Below, in pieces: positions 26,684 through 34,268 of a stretch of 64,000 nucleotides of DNA. The notes beneath the pieces were generated by a model, which was given only the letters and a program-made list of their open reading frames with translations, was not told the origin of the DNA and did not search any database. The first letter of the stretch is position 1, and every line of letters starts with the position of its first letter. Origin of the DNA: DATBLE01 sp963837265 (GTDB taxonomy: Bacteria; Actinomycetota; Thermoleophilia; Gaiellales; Gaiellaceae); assembly GCA_963837265.1 (NCBI GenBank), contig CAWIMQ010000001.1, forward strand, positions 248,001-312,000, given 5' to 3'. A program made the position numbers and the translations under genes.

Positions 26684-27768
26684 GGCACACTCGTCGCCGA
26701 CGCCTCCATCGCAAAGATCGCCCGAGCGATCCGCTCGGCGAAAAGCGACGGGATTGCGTTTCCGACCTGGAGCGCCATCTCGTCCAACGAACCGCGAAGC
26801 TCCGCGGCGCGAGGAAATGTCTGCAGAAGCATCGCCTCTCGAAGGGTGATCGCCCGATCCTGATCCGGATGGGCGAACCGGCCGCGGGTGACGTTGGTGC
26901 AGCCGGAGGTCAGCGTCGGCGCAGGTCGGTCCCACCACATGCGGCCGTAGATGTCGTAGTGACCCGAGTGGTTCTTGTGGCACTCCAACTGCAAATCCTC
27001 GGGAAGATCGCTGCGAGCTCCCCCGGGCGGGATCGCTCGCAGACGTCGTAACGCCAATGGCGAGTGCCGTCGCGCCCGATGGTAGGTGTCGCTGGCGTCG
27101 ACCTCACCGCTCGCCAGCGGCGCCAGCGAGCCTACGGCCTCCCGCACCGTGAGCCACGCCCTTCGACCGGACAGGGCCGGATCAGCATGCGTCGCCGCCG
27201 GGAGCACCGGCTTCGACACCCTGCTAGCCACCACGAGCAATCGCCGGCGGCGCTGCGGTACGCCGAAGTCGGCCGCGTCGAGAACGTCCCAGACGTGTTC
27301 GTACCCAAGCTCGGCCAAGCCTTCGAGGAGCGCGTCGAGCCGCGGACGCCACCGCGGGCTCAACATCCCCGGCACGTTCTCGAACGCGATGTGCCGCGGC
27401 CGGACGTCGCCCGCCAGTCGCAGGTAGTCCAGGTAGAACGAGTTCCGAAGGCGGTCGCGATGGGTCGACCGGGAACCCCGCCGAAGGTCGGTGAAGCTCT
27501 GGCATGGCGGGCACCCGGACAGCAGCGTGCACTCCCCTGCATTCAGACCCGAGGCGCGCAACAGGTCCTCACCGGTGACCCTGCGAATGTCCATGACGAG
27601 TGGACGCACTCCGACATTCGCCTCGTAGGCGTCGGCGGCGTCCCCGTCAAGCTCGACCGCGGCGACCGCGCGTAGCCCGGCTTTGCTGAAGCCGAGCGCG
27701 CCTCCACCGCACCCTGAAAAGAGGTCAATGAGCGTGCCGGACTCGGCCGCGGTCAGGAACGTGGTCAC
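26608..27768 (-). CDS. drmMII: DISARM DNA (cytosine-5) methyltransferase DrmMII
   Basis: All main C5-methylase motifs are present in order: I DLFSGCGGGALGF (residues ~15-27), IV SGCPPCQSF with the catalytic Cys (~85), VI AFENVPGML (~127), VIII QRRRRLLVVASR (~173), IX REAMLLQTFP and X ALQVGNAIPSLFAERIARAI. The product is about 386 residues. GTG 27768 is chosen because it overlaps the upstream HTH gene by 4 bp and has a GAGGAG site; the longer open frame looks non-coding. In DISARM it marks self DNA. It converges with drmC and is co-transcribed with the HTH gene. The presence of a Vsr-type nuclease next door fits a C5 methylase. Confidence 0.92.
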   Translation of the reverse strand: MTTFLTAAESGTLIDLFSGCGGGALGFSKAGLRAVAAVELDGDAADAYEANVGVRPLVMDIRRVTGEDLLRASGLNAGECTLLSGCPPCQSFTDLRRGSRSTHRDRLRNSFYLDYLRLAGDVRPRHIAFENVPGMLSPRWRPRLDALLEGLAELGYEHVWDVLDAADFGVPQRRRRLLVVASRVSKPVLPAATHADPALSGRRAWLTVREAVGSLAPLASGEVDASDTYHRARRHSPLALRRLRAIPPGGARSDLPEDLQLECHKNHSGHYDIYGRMWWDRPAPTLTSGCTNVTRGRFAHPDQDRAITLREAMLLQTFPRAAELRGSLDEMALQVGNAIPSLFAERIARAIFAMEASATSVPQRPAVSVVEPARSSAARTLVSSAT

Positions 27769-27989
27769 CTGCTCCTCATCTTGCCGGCGCTCTGCCTCAG
27801 GGCGATCCACTGGTCCACCTCCGCGCGAGACCACAGGCGACACCGTCCCCCACCTGTCTCCACCAGCGGGCGCGGAAAGTCCTGGTATCGCTGCATGTAC
27901 GTGGCCACGCTGTTGCGATGGGCGAGACCGACCGCGGACGCGACGTCCGTGGCATCAACGAGATCGTCGACCGGAATGAGTCGCGTCAT
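27765..27989 (-). CDS. Small HTH protein (AlpA/excisionase-like), likely regulator of drmMII
   Basis: The 74-residue product is a MerR-type small HTH: VDATDVASAVGLAHRNSVATYMQ, then FPRPLVETGGGRCRLWSRAEVDQWI, the usual 'wing' that ends in a W-x-x-x-E-V-x-x-W motif. Such proteins act as local transcription regulators or recombination directionality factors. It sits directly before drmMII with a 4-bp overlap, and 7 bp downstream of a 20-bp perfect palindrome. The likely job is self-regulation of the methylase operon, delaying or tuning methylation; this is inference. Confidence 0.8.
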   Translation of the reverse strand: MTRLIPVDDLVDATDVASAVGLAHRNSVATYMQRYQDFPRPLVETGGGRCRLWSRAEVDQWIALRQSAGKMRSR

Positions 27990-27995
27990 CGTTCA

Positions 27996-28015
27996 TAGTC
28001 TACGTACGTAGACTA
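27996..28015. promoter_or_regulatory. 20-bp perfect palindrome, probable operator between the HTH/drmMII and vsr genes
   Basis: TAGTCTACGTACGTAGACTA reads the same on both strands. It lies in the 66-bp divergent region between the HTH gene (start 27989) and the Vsr gene (start 28056), so it can influence both. Its closeness to the HTH start suggests that the HTH protein binds here and represses its own promoter. Confidence 0.7.
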
Positions 28016-28055
28016 GCGAGCCGCCCGGACGTGCCCGAGCGCCCGATACGATCGG

Positions 28056-28511
28056 GTGGCGATGTCGACCCTGGCCGGCCGTTCGTGGGCATCGTCTCCG
28101 GGGGTGCGGCGAAGCATGCAGTCCAATCGCTCCCGCGACACGACGCCCGAAATGGCGCTCCGCTCTGCCTTGCATCGCCGAGGCTTGCGCTTCCGAAAGC
28201 ACGTTCGGCCCATCCCCGGGCTTGCCTGCACGGTCGACGTTCTCTTCCCCACGGAGAGATTGGCGGTCTTCATCGACGGCTGCTACTGGCACTCCTGTCC
28301 GGAACATGCAAGCTTCCCGATCACCAACGGCGCCTGGTGGCGCGCGAAGCTGGCCGCGACGCGCGAGCGAGACCAACGCAACACGCAGACTCTCAAGAAC
28401 GCCGGATGGACCGTCCTGCGCATCTGGGAGCACGAGGATGTCGAGGTCGCCGCAGTCCATGTAACCGAAGTGCTCCAACGGATCCGCAAGGCTCCTGAGC
28501 CTCGACCCTGA
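28056..28511 (+). CDS. Very short patch repair (Vsr-type) endonuclease
   Basis: The product has the Vsr signature: RDTTPEMALRSALHRRGLRFRKHV, PGLACTVDVLFPTERLAVFIDGCYWHSCPEH with the metal-binding Asp and the His/Cys zinc ligands, NGAWWRAKLAATRERDQRN, and LKNAGWTVLRIWEHE. Vsr nicks next to T:G mismatches made by deamination of 5-methylcytosine and so limits mutation caused by a C5 methylase. Here drmMII is divergent across a shared palindrome, which makes functional pairing likely. Start may be GTG 28056 or ATG 28062. The frame is intact and close to the usual length. Confidence 0.9.
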   Translation: MAMSTLAGRSWASSPGVRRSMQSNRSRDTTPEMALRSALHRRGLRFRKHVRPIPGLACTVDVLFPTERLAVFIDGCYWHSCPEHASFPITNGAWWRAKLAATRERDQRNTQTLKNAGWTVLRIWEHEDVEVAAVHVTEVLQRIRKAPEPRP

Positions 28512-28599
28512 GTTTCTGCCGAATTGCTGCACGGCCGCGTTGTGCGGCGGGGTCGCGCACCGAGGCAGCCCTCCGTTCGCCCGTAGACTCTCCGGCCAC

Positions 28600-29850
28600 A
28601 TGAGCAGCGGGGAGGAACAGTTGGGCGTGGAGGTAGCCGCAGAGGGCTCGATCCTCACGGTCAGCGGGGATCCACCGACGCTCGAGGACTTCGCGTCGGC
28701 CGAATCCGAGGCCGATGTCACCTCACCGCTGACTGCAACCAGGGCAAGCGTCTCCGCAGCGGACTGGACAATCGAGACGATCGTGCAGCAGATGCGCAAG
28801 GGCCGCATCGACCTCGATCCCAAGTTTCAGCGTCGGTCGGCGTGGACCGATCAGACCAAGAGCCGCTTCGTCGAGTCGGCGATCCTGAACTATCCAATCC
28901 CGCAGGTCGTGCTGGCAGAGCGGCTCGACCGTCCTGGGCAATTCCTCGTCATCGACGGTAAGCAACGCCTGCTTGCACTGCGGCAGTTCTACGCCGGCCT
29001 GGCGGAGGACACCGATGAAGGCTTCGAGCCGCTCCGCCTGACGGGCCTCACGATTCTTGAGGAACTCAAAGGATTCGACATCCGCGATCTCCAGAACAAG
29101 CGCGCGGACCTCTTCGACGCATTCGAGAATCACACGATCCGCACCGTCGTGATCCGGAACTGGGAAGTCGAGGACTTCCTGTACATGCTGTTTCTCCGAC
29201 TCAACACCGGCTCCGTGCCATTGTCGCCCCAGGAGCTTCGGCAAGCGCTTGTCCCCGGACCCTTCGTCGACTTCGTGGATGCCGCCTCGGGCGAGAGCCC
29301 CGGCCTTCGATTTCTGCTGGGAAACCACGGGCCCGACCGGCGCATGATCGATGCCGAAATCCTCGTCCGCTTCTTGGGTTTCCACCTTGGCGTCGTGACC
29401 TACCGCGGGAACCTGAAGGTGTTCCTCGACGACACCTGCAAGGCGCTCAATGACCGCTGGGAGATTACGGCTGAAGCAGTGCGAGGGGCTGTACAACAGA
29501 TGGAGGAAGCGATCGGGACGGCACGCCAGATCTTTGGCGACGACGGTGCATGCCACAAATGGTCGGGAACGCGCTGGGAACGCTCGTTCAACCGCGCGAT
29601 TTTTGACGTTCAGATCAATTCGCTTGCTGATCCGGCCGCACGAGCCGCAGCGCTCACCGCAGGAGCCGCTGTGCGGGAGCAGTTCATGTCGCTGTGTGTC
29701 GACGACGCCGCCTTCTCTCGGTCCATCAGCACAACAACAAAGAGTCTGGATGCAACCCGCGAGCGGTTCTCGAAGTGGTACGAGGCAATGGCTACGAGTG
29801 CAGGCGTCGAACTCGAGCTGCCATCGTGCCTGACACCTGCCGAGGGGTGA
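28600..29850 (+). CDS. DUF262-domain (GmrS/ParB-like) protein
   Basis: The 416-residue protein carries a DUF262 domain at ~60-200: WTIETIVQQMRKGRIDLDPKFQRR, ILNYPIPQVVLAE, and the nucleotide-binding FLVIDGKQRLLALRQFY (DGxQR type), then FLRLNTGSVPLSPQELRQAL. DUF262 proteins are found in type IV restriction (GmrSD) and other defence sets and hydrolyse NTPs. Its C-terminal half has no DUF1524 H-N-H motif, so it is a stand-alone S-like subunit. ATG 28600 is chosen over upstream starts because the homologous part begins after it. The next gene, a HEPN protein, starts 4 bp after its stop. GC content is visibly lower than in the chromosomal part. Confidence 0.85.
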   Translation: MSSGEEQLGVEVAAEGSILTVSGDPPTLEDFASAESEADVTSPLTATRASVSAADWTIETIVQQMRKGRIDLDPKFQRRSAWTDQTKSRFVESAILNYPIPQVVLAERLDRPGQFLVIDGKQRLLALRQFYAGLAEDTDEGFEPLRLTGLTILEELKGFDIRDLQNKRADLFDAFENHTIRTVVIRNWEVEDFLYMLFLRLNTGSVPLSPQELRQALVPGPFVDFVDAASGESPGLRFLLGNHGPDRRMIDAEILVRFLGFHLGVVTYRGNLKVFLDDTCKALNDRWEITAEAVRGAVQQMEEAIGTARQIFGDDGACHKWSGTRWERSFNRAIFDVQINSLADPAARAAALTAGAAVREQFMSLCVDDAAFSRSISTTTKSLDATRERFSKWYEAMATSAGVELELPSCLTPAEG

Positions 29851-29854
29851 GCCA

Positions 29855-30430
29855 ATGCCGGACCTCGCTCGCCTACGCGAGAACGAGGACGCGCTTGCGG
29901 CTGCTTTGCTTCCGGAGGATGCTGACGTAACGGAACCGCTCGAACCACGGACGCAGTTCCTAACCCATGCGTACTTGGTGCTTGCGTGCGCCGTGATCGA
30001 AGAATTTGTCGAGGAATGCTTTGACACATACGTTGACCTCGCGCTCGCGGCCAGCGAGGCGTCCGTATCGCCCTGCTTCGTACCGCTCGCGACACGGTTC
30101 GCAGACGACCTGAAGGGTCAAACGAGCACAATTCCCTCGTCGACAAAAGCTTGCCCGATGCTCCGCGGGCTTTACACATCAAAGATCGTCCGGCCGAACA
30201 ACGGCATCAAGCGTAAGAACCTCTCAGCCCTGGCGAAGCCTCTTGGTCTGCTCGACGACTTGGAGGCGAGCTGCGAGGATCTACTCGTTCCAGCGGACAC
30301 ATTGGGGTCCCGACGCGGGGCCGTTGCTCACCTGGGTGCGGTGGCGACGGAGCTTCGGCCCAGCGATGCGCGGAAGCTGGTGGCTGATGTACTCGACAAG
30401 CTTCCCCTCTTGACCGCGTTGCTGGAGTAG
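29855..30430 (+). CDS. HEPN-like protein paired with DUF262
   Basis: The 191-residue, helix-rich product has the hallmark of MAE_28990/MAE_18760-type HEPN proteins: LTHAYLVLACAVIEEFVEECF near residue 35-55, and a C-terminal R-x4-H motif RRGAVAHLG near residue 155, which is the RNase active site in other HEPN families. It starts 4 bp after the DUF262 gene on the same strand and certainly forms an operon with it. The pair looks like a two-gene defence module in which the DUF262 protein controls or senses and the HEPN protein cuts RNA; this division of labour is inferred. Confidence 0.75.
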   Translation: MPDLARLRENEDALAAALLPEDADVTEPLEPRTQFLTHAYLVLACAVIEEFVEECFDTYVDLALAASEASVSPCFVPLATRFADDLKGQTSTIPSSTKACPMLRGLYTSKIVRPNNGIKRKNLSALAKPLGLLDDLEASCEDLLVPADTLGSRRGAVAHLGAVATELRPSDARKLVADVLDKLPLLTALLE

Positions 30431-30461
30431 GGGTGGCCGCGAGGCGATCTGACCGCCGGCG

Positions 30462-30824
30462 CTAGACACCTGACGTCGGAGCGGTGCGGAGCGACGCCGG
30501 GCGGGTGAGAACGGCCCGCACCGTCGACGGCCACCAACGTCGCCCACCCTGGCCGGTCGGGATCTCGTCACGGTTGAGCCGGCGCGCGATCCCGGCGAGG
30601 CTCACGCCGTGTGCGTGCTCGTGGCGGATCCGTTCGACGATGTCGGGCGGGAGTGTGGACTTTCGGCCAGATGGCGTTGCGCGTCGACGCGGAGCCCGCG
30701 GCTCCTCCGTGCGTTCAGCGAGGTAGCGCTCGAGTTCGGCGGACGGGATCAGCCTCGCGCCCCACTCGGTCTTCACGGTCGCGATCGCCGGGACGACGCG
30801 CCGGTCGAAGGTGGCGAGGCTCAC
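30462..30824 (-). CDS. HTH / resolvase-type recombinase-domain protein, 5' end unclear
   Basis: The N-terminal part (SLATFDRRVVPAIATVKTEW, GARLIPSAELERYLAER) is a small excisionase-like HTH. The C-terminal part (LPPDIVERIRHEHAHGVSLAG, IARRLNRDEIPTGQGGRRWW, STVRAVL) matches the helical recombinase domain that follows the catalytic domain of serine recombinases. No catalytic serine domain is present. The coding frame continues upstream (YSREQAARALG, HVPKLLGGEP) to about 30953 without any ATG, GTG or TTG, so the true start has been lost or uses a rare codon. I list the GTG at 30824 as a minimum. It may be a recombination-module regulator. Confidence 0.55.
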   Translation of the reverse strand: MSLATFDRRVVPAIATVKTEWGARLIPSAELERYLAERTEEPRAPRRRATPSGRKSTLPPDIVERIRHEHAHGVSLAGIARRLNRDEIPTGQGGRRWWPSTVRAVLTRPASLRTAPTSGV

Positions 30825-31077
30825 GCCGAGCGCCCGCGCGGCCTGCTCGCGCGAGTAGACAAGGGACTCGACAGGCTCGGCGGGCTCGCCGCCGAGGAGC
30901 TTCGGGACGTGCCGCCGGCCCTTTTCGGCCTTGCGTTGCTGCCGGCGACTCGCTATGGCTCACCGCCTCGTCGTACAGCCGTACAGCAATGCTGAGGCGT
31001 CTGCACTGGAAAGTGCATCTGTGTCTCGCTGGCTATCGCTCCCAATAGGGGCGCGAATCGAGGGAGTCGGCGGCGCC

Positions 31078-31581
31078 TCAGCGCTCGAGCTCAAGGCGGC
31101 GGCTCGGAGCGAGCTGCCGCTCGAGCTCCATCATGCGGCGGAGCCGAAGGAGGCGATCATCGTCGGCGTCACGGCCGCTCGCATCGAGCATGCGCACGCA
31201 ATCGACGACGGAAGCGACGGCAGGGCGAAGCCCGCGTCCGAGGTTCTCGCGGCCGGCGCGGATCCGGAGGTCGTCGTAGCCGCGCGTGCCCCACGGCTCG
31301 GGCACGATTCGGAGCTCGCCGGCGCGCGTCTCCGCCATCACGGGCTCGCCTGACGAAAGCTGCTCCGCGAGAGCTGAGTCGTTGGCGCCGAGCTGGTCGA
31401 GGGCGCGGTCGATGCGCCGGAGATTCTCGTCACGCAACGACGGCGCGATGTCGAGCCCGTCGGTGACCTCGCCGCTTCCGTGGACGACGCGGGCGAAGCC
31501 GCCGACGATCACGTAGCTGACACGCTCGCGGTCGAGCGCCGCGATCAGCTCGTACGGGTCGAACGGGGTCCGGCTGCTCAT
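31078..31581 (-). CDS. Nucleotidyltransferase-fold protein paired with XRE regulator
   Basis: The 167-residue product has a minimal nucleotidyltransferase signature: YELIAALDRERVSYVIVGGF, then ARVVHGSGEVTDGLDIAPS. The last part (TDGLDI) has Gly where a catalytic Asp of T-x-D-L-D-I is usual, so activity is uncertain. A basic, Arg/Leu-rich C-terminus follows. It overlaps the upstream XRE gene by 4 bp. XRE plus nucleotidyltransferase pairs of this form are common in actinobacterial accessory regions and are usually read as toxin-antitoxin units. Confidence 0.75.
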   Translation of the reverse strand: MSSRTPFDPYELIAALDRERVSYVIVGGFARVVHGSGEVTDGLDIAPSLRDENLRRIDRALDQLGANDSALAEQLSSGEPVMAETRAGELRIVPEPWGTRGYDDLRIRAGRENLGRGLRPAVASVVDCVRMLDASGRDADDDRLLRLRRMMELERQLAPSRRLELER

Positions 31582-31874
31582 CGAATGCGCTCGAGCTTTT
31601 CGAGGAGCGCCTGGACGCGCTGCTGCGGCGCCTGCTGCACGCTCGTCTCGAGCTCGGCGTCGAGCTCAGGCGTGGGCGCAGGCTCGACGATGGCGACGTC
31701 GAGCGCGTAACCGCAGGCCTCGACGGCGGTGGCGAGGTTGGCGAAGCTCGGCTCCTGGCCGCCGGTCTCCCAGCGGGCGACCTGAGCTCGCTCGCGTCCG
31801 AGGCGTGACGCGAGTTCCGTCTGCGTCAGACCTGCCTTCAAGCGCGCCTCTCGGATGATCTCCGCGGCCCTCAT
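31578..31874 (-). CDS. XRE-family HTH regulator
   Basis: This 98-residue protein has a classical XRE HTH at residues 6-60: IREARLKAGLTQTELASRLG, then RERAQVARWETGGQEPSFANL. The C-terminus (VQQAPQQRVQALLEKLERI) is probably a dimerisation helix. ATG 31874 is the start. It precedes the nucleotidyltransferase gene with a 4-bp overlap and diverges from integrase 3, leaving 66 bp for shared control; a TTGACT box at 31901 there is a candidate -35 for the rightward gene. It probably represses its own operon. Confidence 0.85.
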   Translation of the reverse strand: MRAAEIIREARLKAGLTQTELASRLGRERAQVARWETGGQEPSFANLATAVEACGYALDVAIVEPAPTPELDAELETSVQQAPQQRVQALLEKLERIR

Positions 31875-31940
31875 CGTGCCGCTGAATTCTAGCCTCCGTG
31901 TTGACTCCATATCCCGTGCTTGATAAGTTACCCACCCTCG

Positions 31941-33176
31941 ATGCAAACCTCGCCTCGGCAGCTCACGCTCTTCGAGCTCGATGCCGGCAATTCGCCCGGC
32001 CTGGCGGGCGAGGACCCCGGGCCTCCGCTGCCGGCGCCGACGCAGCGGATAGCGGCGGCCACTGCCACCAGCGACGCGGTGGCCCTCCTCGCCGGCCTGC
32101 TCGGCGAGCTGAGGCAAGCGCCGCCGAGCGCGCACGCGCAGCCCGACCTGCGGCGCGCCCGAGACGACTGGCTGCGCCGGCTCCAAGCGGGCAGGCGGAG
32201 TGAGAGCACGATCACCGCATACCGGATTGCGATCGACGACCTGCTCGCGTGGTGTGGCGATCACGACCGCAGCATCTTCGACGAGGCGACGATCGTCGAC
32301 CATCTGGCGGACTACCAGCGGCGGGCCGATCCGGCGCCGGCGACCTACTACCGACGCTTCGGCCTCCTGCGTCGGTTCGTGCGCTGGCTCAGCCGGCGAA
32401 GCGGAACGCCCGACCCATTCCTCGAGCTCGAGGCGCCGCCGAAGCCACAGCGGGAGGCGGACTGGTTGTCCGAGCAGGAGTTCGCACGACTCCTCGCCGC
32501 TGCGGAGCACCCGCCGCGGAGACGCGCAGGCCTCGCCGAGCGTGACCGGATCGTCCTGCTCACGCTCGTCCAGACCGGTCTGCGCCGAGCGGAGCTGATC
32601 GCGCTCGACTGGGCTGACCTCGAGCTAGAGGGACCGCGGCCGTCGCTGCTCGTCCGCTGTGGCAAGGGCGGCAAGGCGCGCCGTCAGCCGCTCGCGACGC
32701 CGCTCGCCCGCGAGCTCGCTCTCCTTCGGGCCGAACGCGCTGCGGCCGCGGATGCCCCGGTCTTCTGCGGCCTCGAGGGCAAGCGCCTGCAGCCGACCAT
32801 CCTCGCCGGAATCATCAGCCGCGCTGCCGAGCGAGCCGCGATCGAGAAGCGCGTCACCGCGCACACGCTCCGGCACACCGCCGCCACCTGGCTGCGCCAG
32901 GAGACCGGCGATGCTCGCCTCGTTGCCGCCTACTTGGGCCACGCAGACCTCTCGACGGTCAGTCGGTACGCGCACGTCGCCGAGGACGAACTGCACCACG
33001 CCGCTGCCGCGATCGCCGCTAGCGCGGGCATCGCGTCGGCGCCGAACCCCCACGGCACGCGCGAACTCCTAGGCACGCAGCGTGCCGTTCGCTCAAAACT
33101 CGACGAGGAAACGGGGTTGGAAGGTCTCGTCGGTCGGCCGAACCCCGGCGATGCGGTCGGCCCGGTAGCCGCGTAG
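31941..33176 (+). CDS. Tyrosine recombinase (integrase 3)
   Basis: The 411-residue enzyme is longer than integrases 1 and 2 and not closely related. A ~60-residue Pro/Ala-rich leader precedes an N-terminal core-binding domain (LRRARDDWLRRLQAGRRSES). The catalytic domain shows R in QTGLRRAELIALDW, K in CGKGGKARRQPL, HTLRHTAATWLRQ, LGHADLSTVSRYAHV with the nucleophilic Y. ATG 31941 fits the best start. The last ~30 residues are antisense to the abiEii end and look non-native, so the original stop may have been lost when the two segments were joined. No rnpB-type site lies beside it. Confidence 0.85.
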   Translation: MQTSPRQLTLFELDAGNSPGLAGEDPGPPLPAPTQRIAAATATSDAVALLAGLLGELRQAPPSAHAQPDLRRARDDWLRRLQAGRRSESTITAYRIAIDDLLAWCGDHDRSIFDEATIVDHLADYQRRADPAPATYYRRFGLLRRFVRWLSRRSGTPDPFLELEAPPKPQREADWLSEQEFARLLAAAEHPPRRRAGLAERDRIVLLTLVQTGLRRAELIALDWADLELEGPRPSLLVRCGKGGKARRQPLATPLARELALLRAERAAAADAPVFCGLEGKRLQPTILAGIISRAAERAAIEKRVTAHTLRHTAATWLRQETGDARLVAAYLGHADLSTVSRYAHVAEDELHHAAAAIAASAGIASAPNPHGTRELLGTQRAVRSKLDEETGLEGLVGRPNPGDAVGPVAA

Positions 33177-34268
33177 CTGGCCGCGATCGTTGACGACGAA
33201 AAGGATGAGGTTGCCGTCCCGCGTACGGCGCAGCGAATAGGGCTCGACGCGTCGCGGACCCTGTCGGCCGTCCTCGGCTCTGTAATCGATGTCAACCTTG
33301 AGTCGGTTCGCGCCTGCGTAGCGGATGAGTTCGAACGGGAAGCCGCGTCGCCAGGAGCTGATCGCTCGCGGTGGTACCCAGGCCGGATCGAGATTGGCCT
33401 GTTCGGCTCGCGGCGGAACTACGACCGAGACTTCGCCCTCCAGCCAGGCGAAGACCTCGTCGAGCGTCGCCCAGAACTCGGCGAAGGGCGGCAGCGGCCG
33501 CGGCAGCTGGTGGCCGAGCATGTTCGGCCACTCGCGCTCGATCTCTTCGCGGTACGGCGAGTCGCGAATGCTCTCTGCCGTGGGAATCTCGATCTCGGCG
33601 TGCGCGCACTTCCGGGCGAGCACTGCGGCGACCGCCGGCGCCTGCCCGACGAGGTCGGGGTGTCGGTGCATGTGCACGACGTCGTAGAGGTCGCGCGGAC
33701 GGCACCGCTCGCTGAGCGCACGCAGCTTCTCACCGAACAGCTCGACGAGCGCGTAGCAGGCGACCCCCTCGCCCGGAAGCGAGTCGCTGTACTGGTGGCC
33801 GATCGCCCGCTGCACAACCTGCTCGACCAAAACCTCGTCGGCCGTAAGGTCGAGCTTCACCTTGGGGAGCTGGGGCGGCGGGTTCGGGCCGCGATAGGCG
33901 ATTCGCCCTTCCGTCGTCGGGTTGCCGCGGCGGTTACGGCGGCGCCGAAATGACCCCTCCTCGACGACGAGCTCGATGCCAGACTCCTCACGCATCCATT
34001 CGGCGATCGCCACGAAGATCGGCTGCAAGGCCTCGGGCGTCTCCGGTCCGCCGTCAACCACGGTGAAGTCGAGGTCCTCGGAGAAGCGATACGTCTCGTA
34101 GAAGCACTTTCGAAGACAGGTACCGCCCTTGAACACCCAGGTGCGGGCGAGATCAGGTTGGTTAGCTATGCCGGCGAGAAGCCAGCCGAGCACGTAGTCC
34201 TTCTCGATCACGCCGACATCGAGCGACCACTCAGCCCGCAGGTCGAAGAGCTCGCGAGCTGGGATCAC
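33093..34268 (-). CDS. AbiEii-type nucleotidyltransferase toxin with WYL-like C-terminal domain
   Basis: The N-terminal half is an AbiEii/AbiGii toxin: VGVIEKDYVLGWLLAGI, TWVFKGGTCLRKCFYETYRF and SEDLDFTVVDGG carry the GG-T-x-L and D-L-D nucleotide- and metal-binding motifs, and LFGEKLRALSERCRPRDLYD matches the downstream conserved block. The last ~85 residues (LKVDIDYRAE, RRVEPYSLRRTRDGNLILFV, GYRADRIAGVRPTDETF) look like a WYL domain, a ligand- or nucleic-acid-sensing fold not part of the classical toxin. It overlaps the antitoxin gene by 4 bp and the end of integrase 3 by 84 bp. The toxin presumably modifies tRNA or another RNA substrate. Confidence 0.85.
   Translation of the reverse strand: MIPARELFDLRAEWSLDVGVIEKDYVLGWLLAGIANQPDLARTWVFKGGTCLRKCFYETYRFSEDLDFTVVDGGPETPEALQPIFVAIAEWMREESGIELVVEEGSFRRRRNRRGNPTTEGRIAYRGPNPPPQLPKVKLDLTADEVLVEQVVQRAIGHQYSDSLPGEGVACYALVELFGEKLRALSERCRPRDLYDVVHMHRHPDLVGQAPAVAAVLARKCAHAEIEIPTAESIRDSPYREEIEREWPNMLGHQLPRPLPPFAEFWATLDEVFAWLEGEVSVVVPPRAEQANLDPAWVPPRAISSWRRGFPFELIRYAGANRLKVDIDYRAEDGRQGPRRVEPYSLRRTRDGNLILFVVNDRGQLRGYRADRIAGVRPTDETFQPRFLVEF

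Noticed and set aside
31901..31930. Sigma-70 promoter for integrase 3 (TTGACT box)
   Set aside because: The -35 is good, but no acceptable -10 stands at 16-18 bp; it is mentioned only as a candidate.
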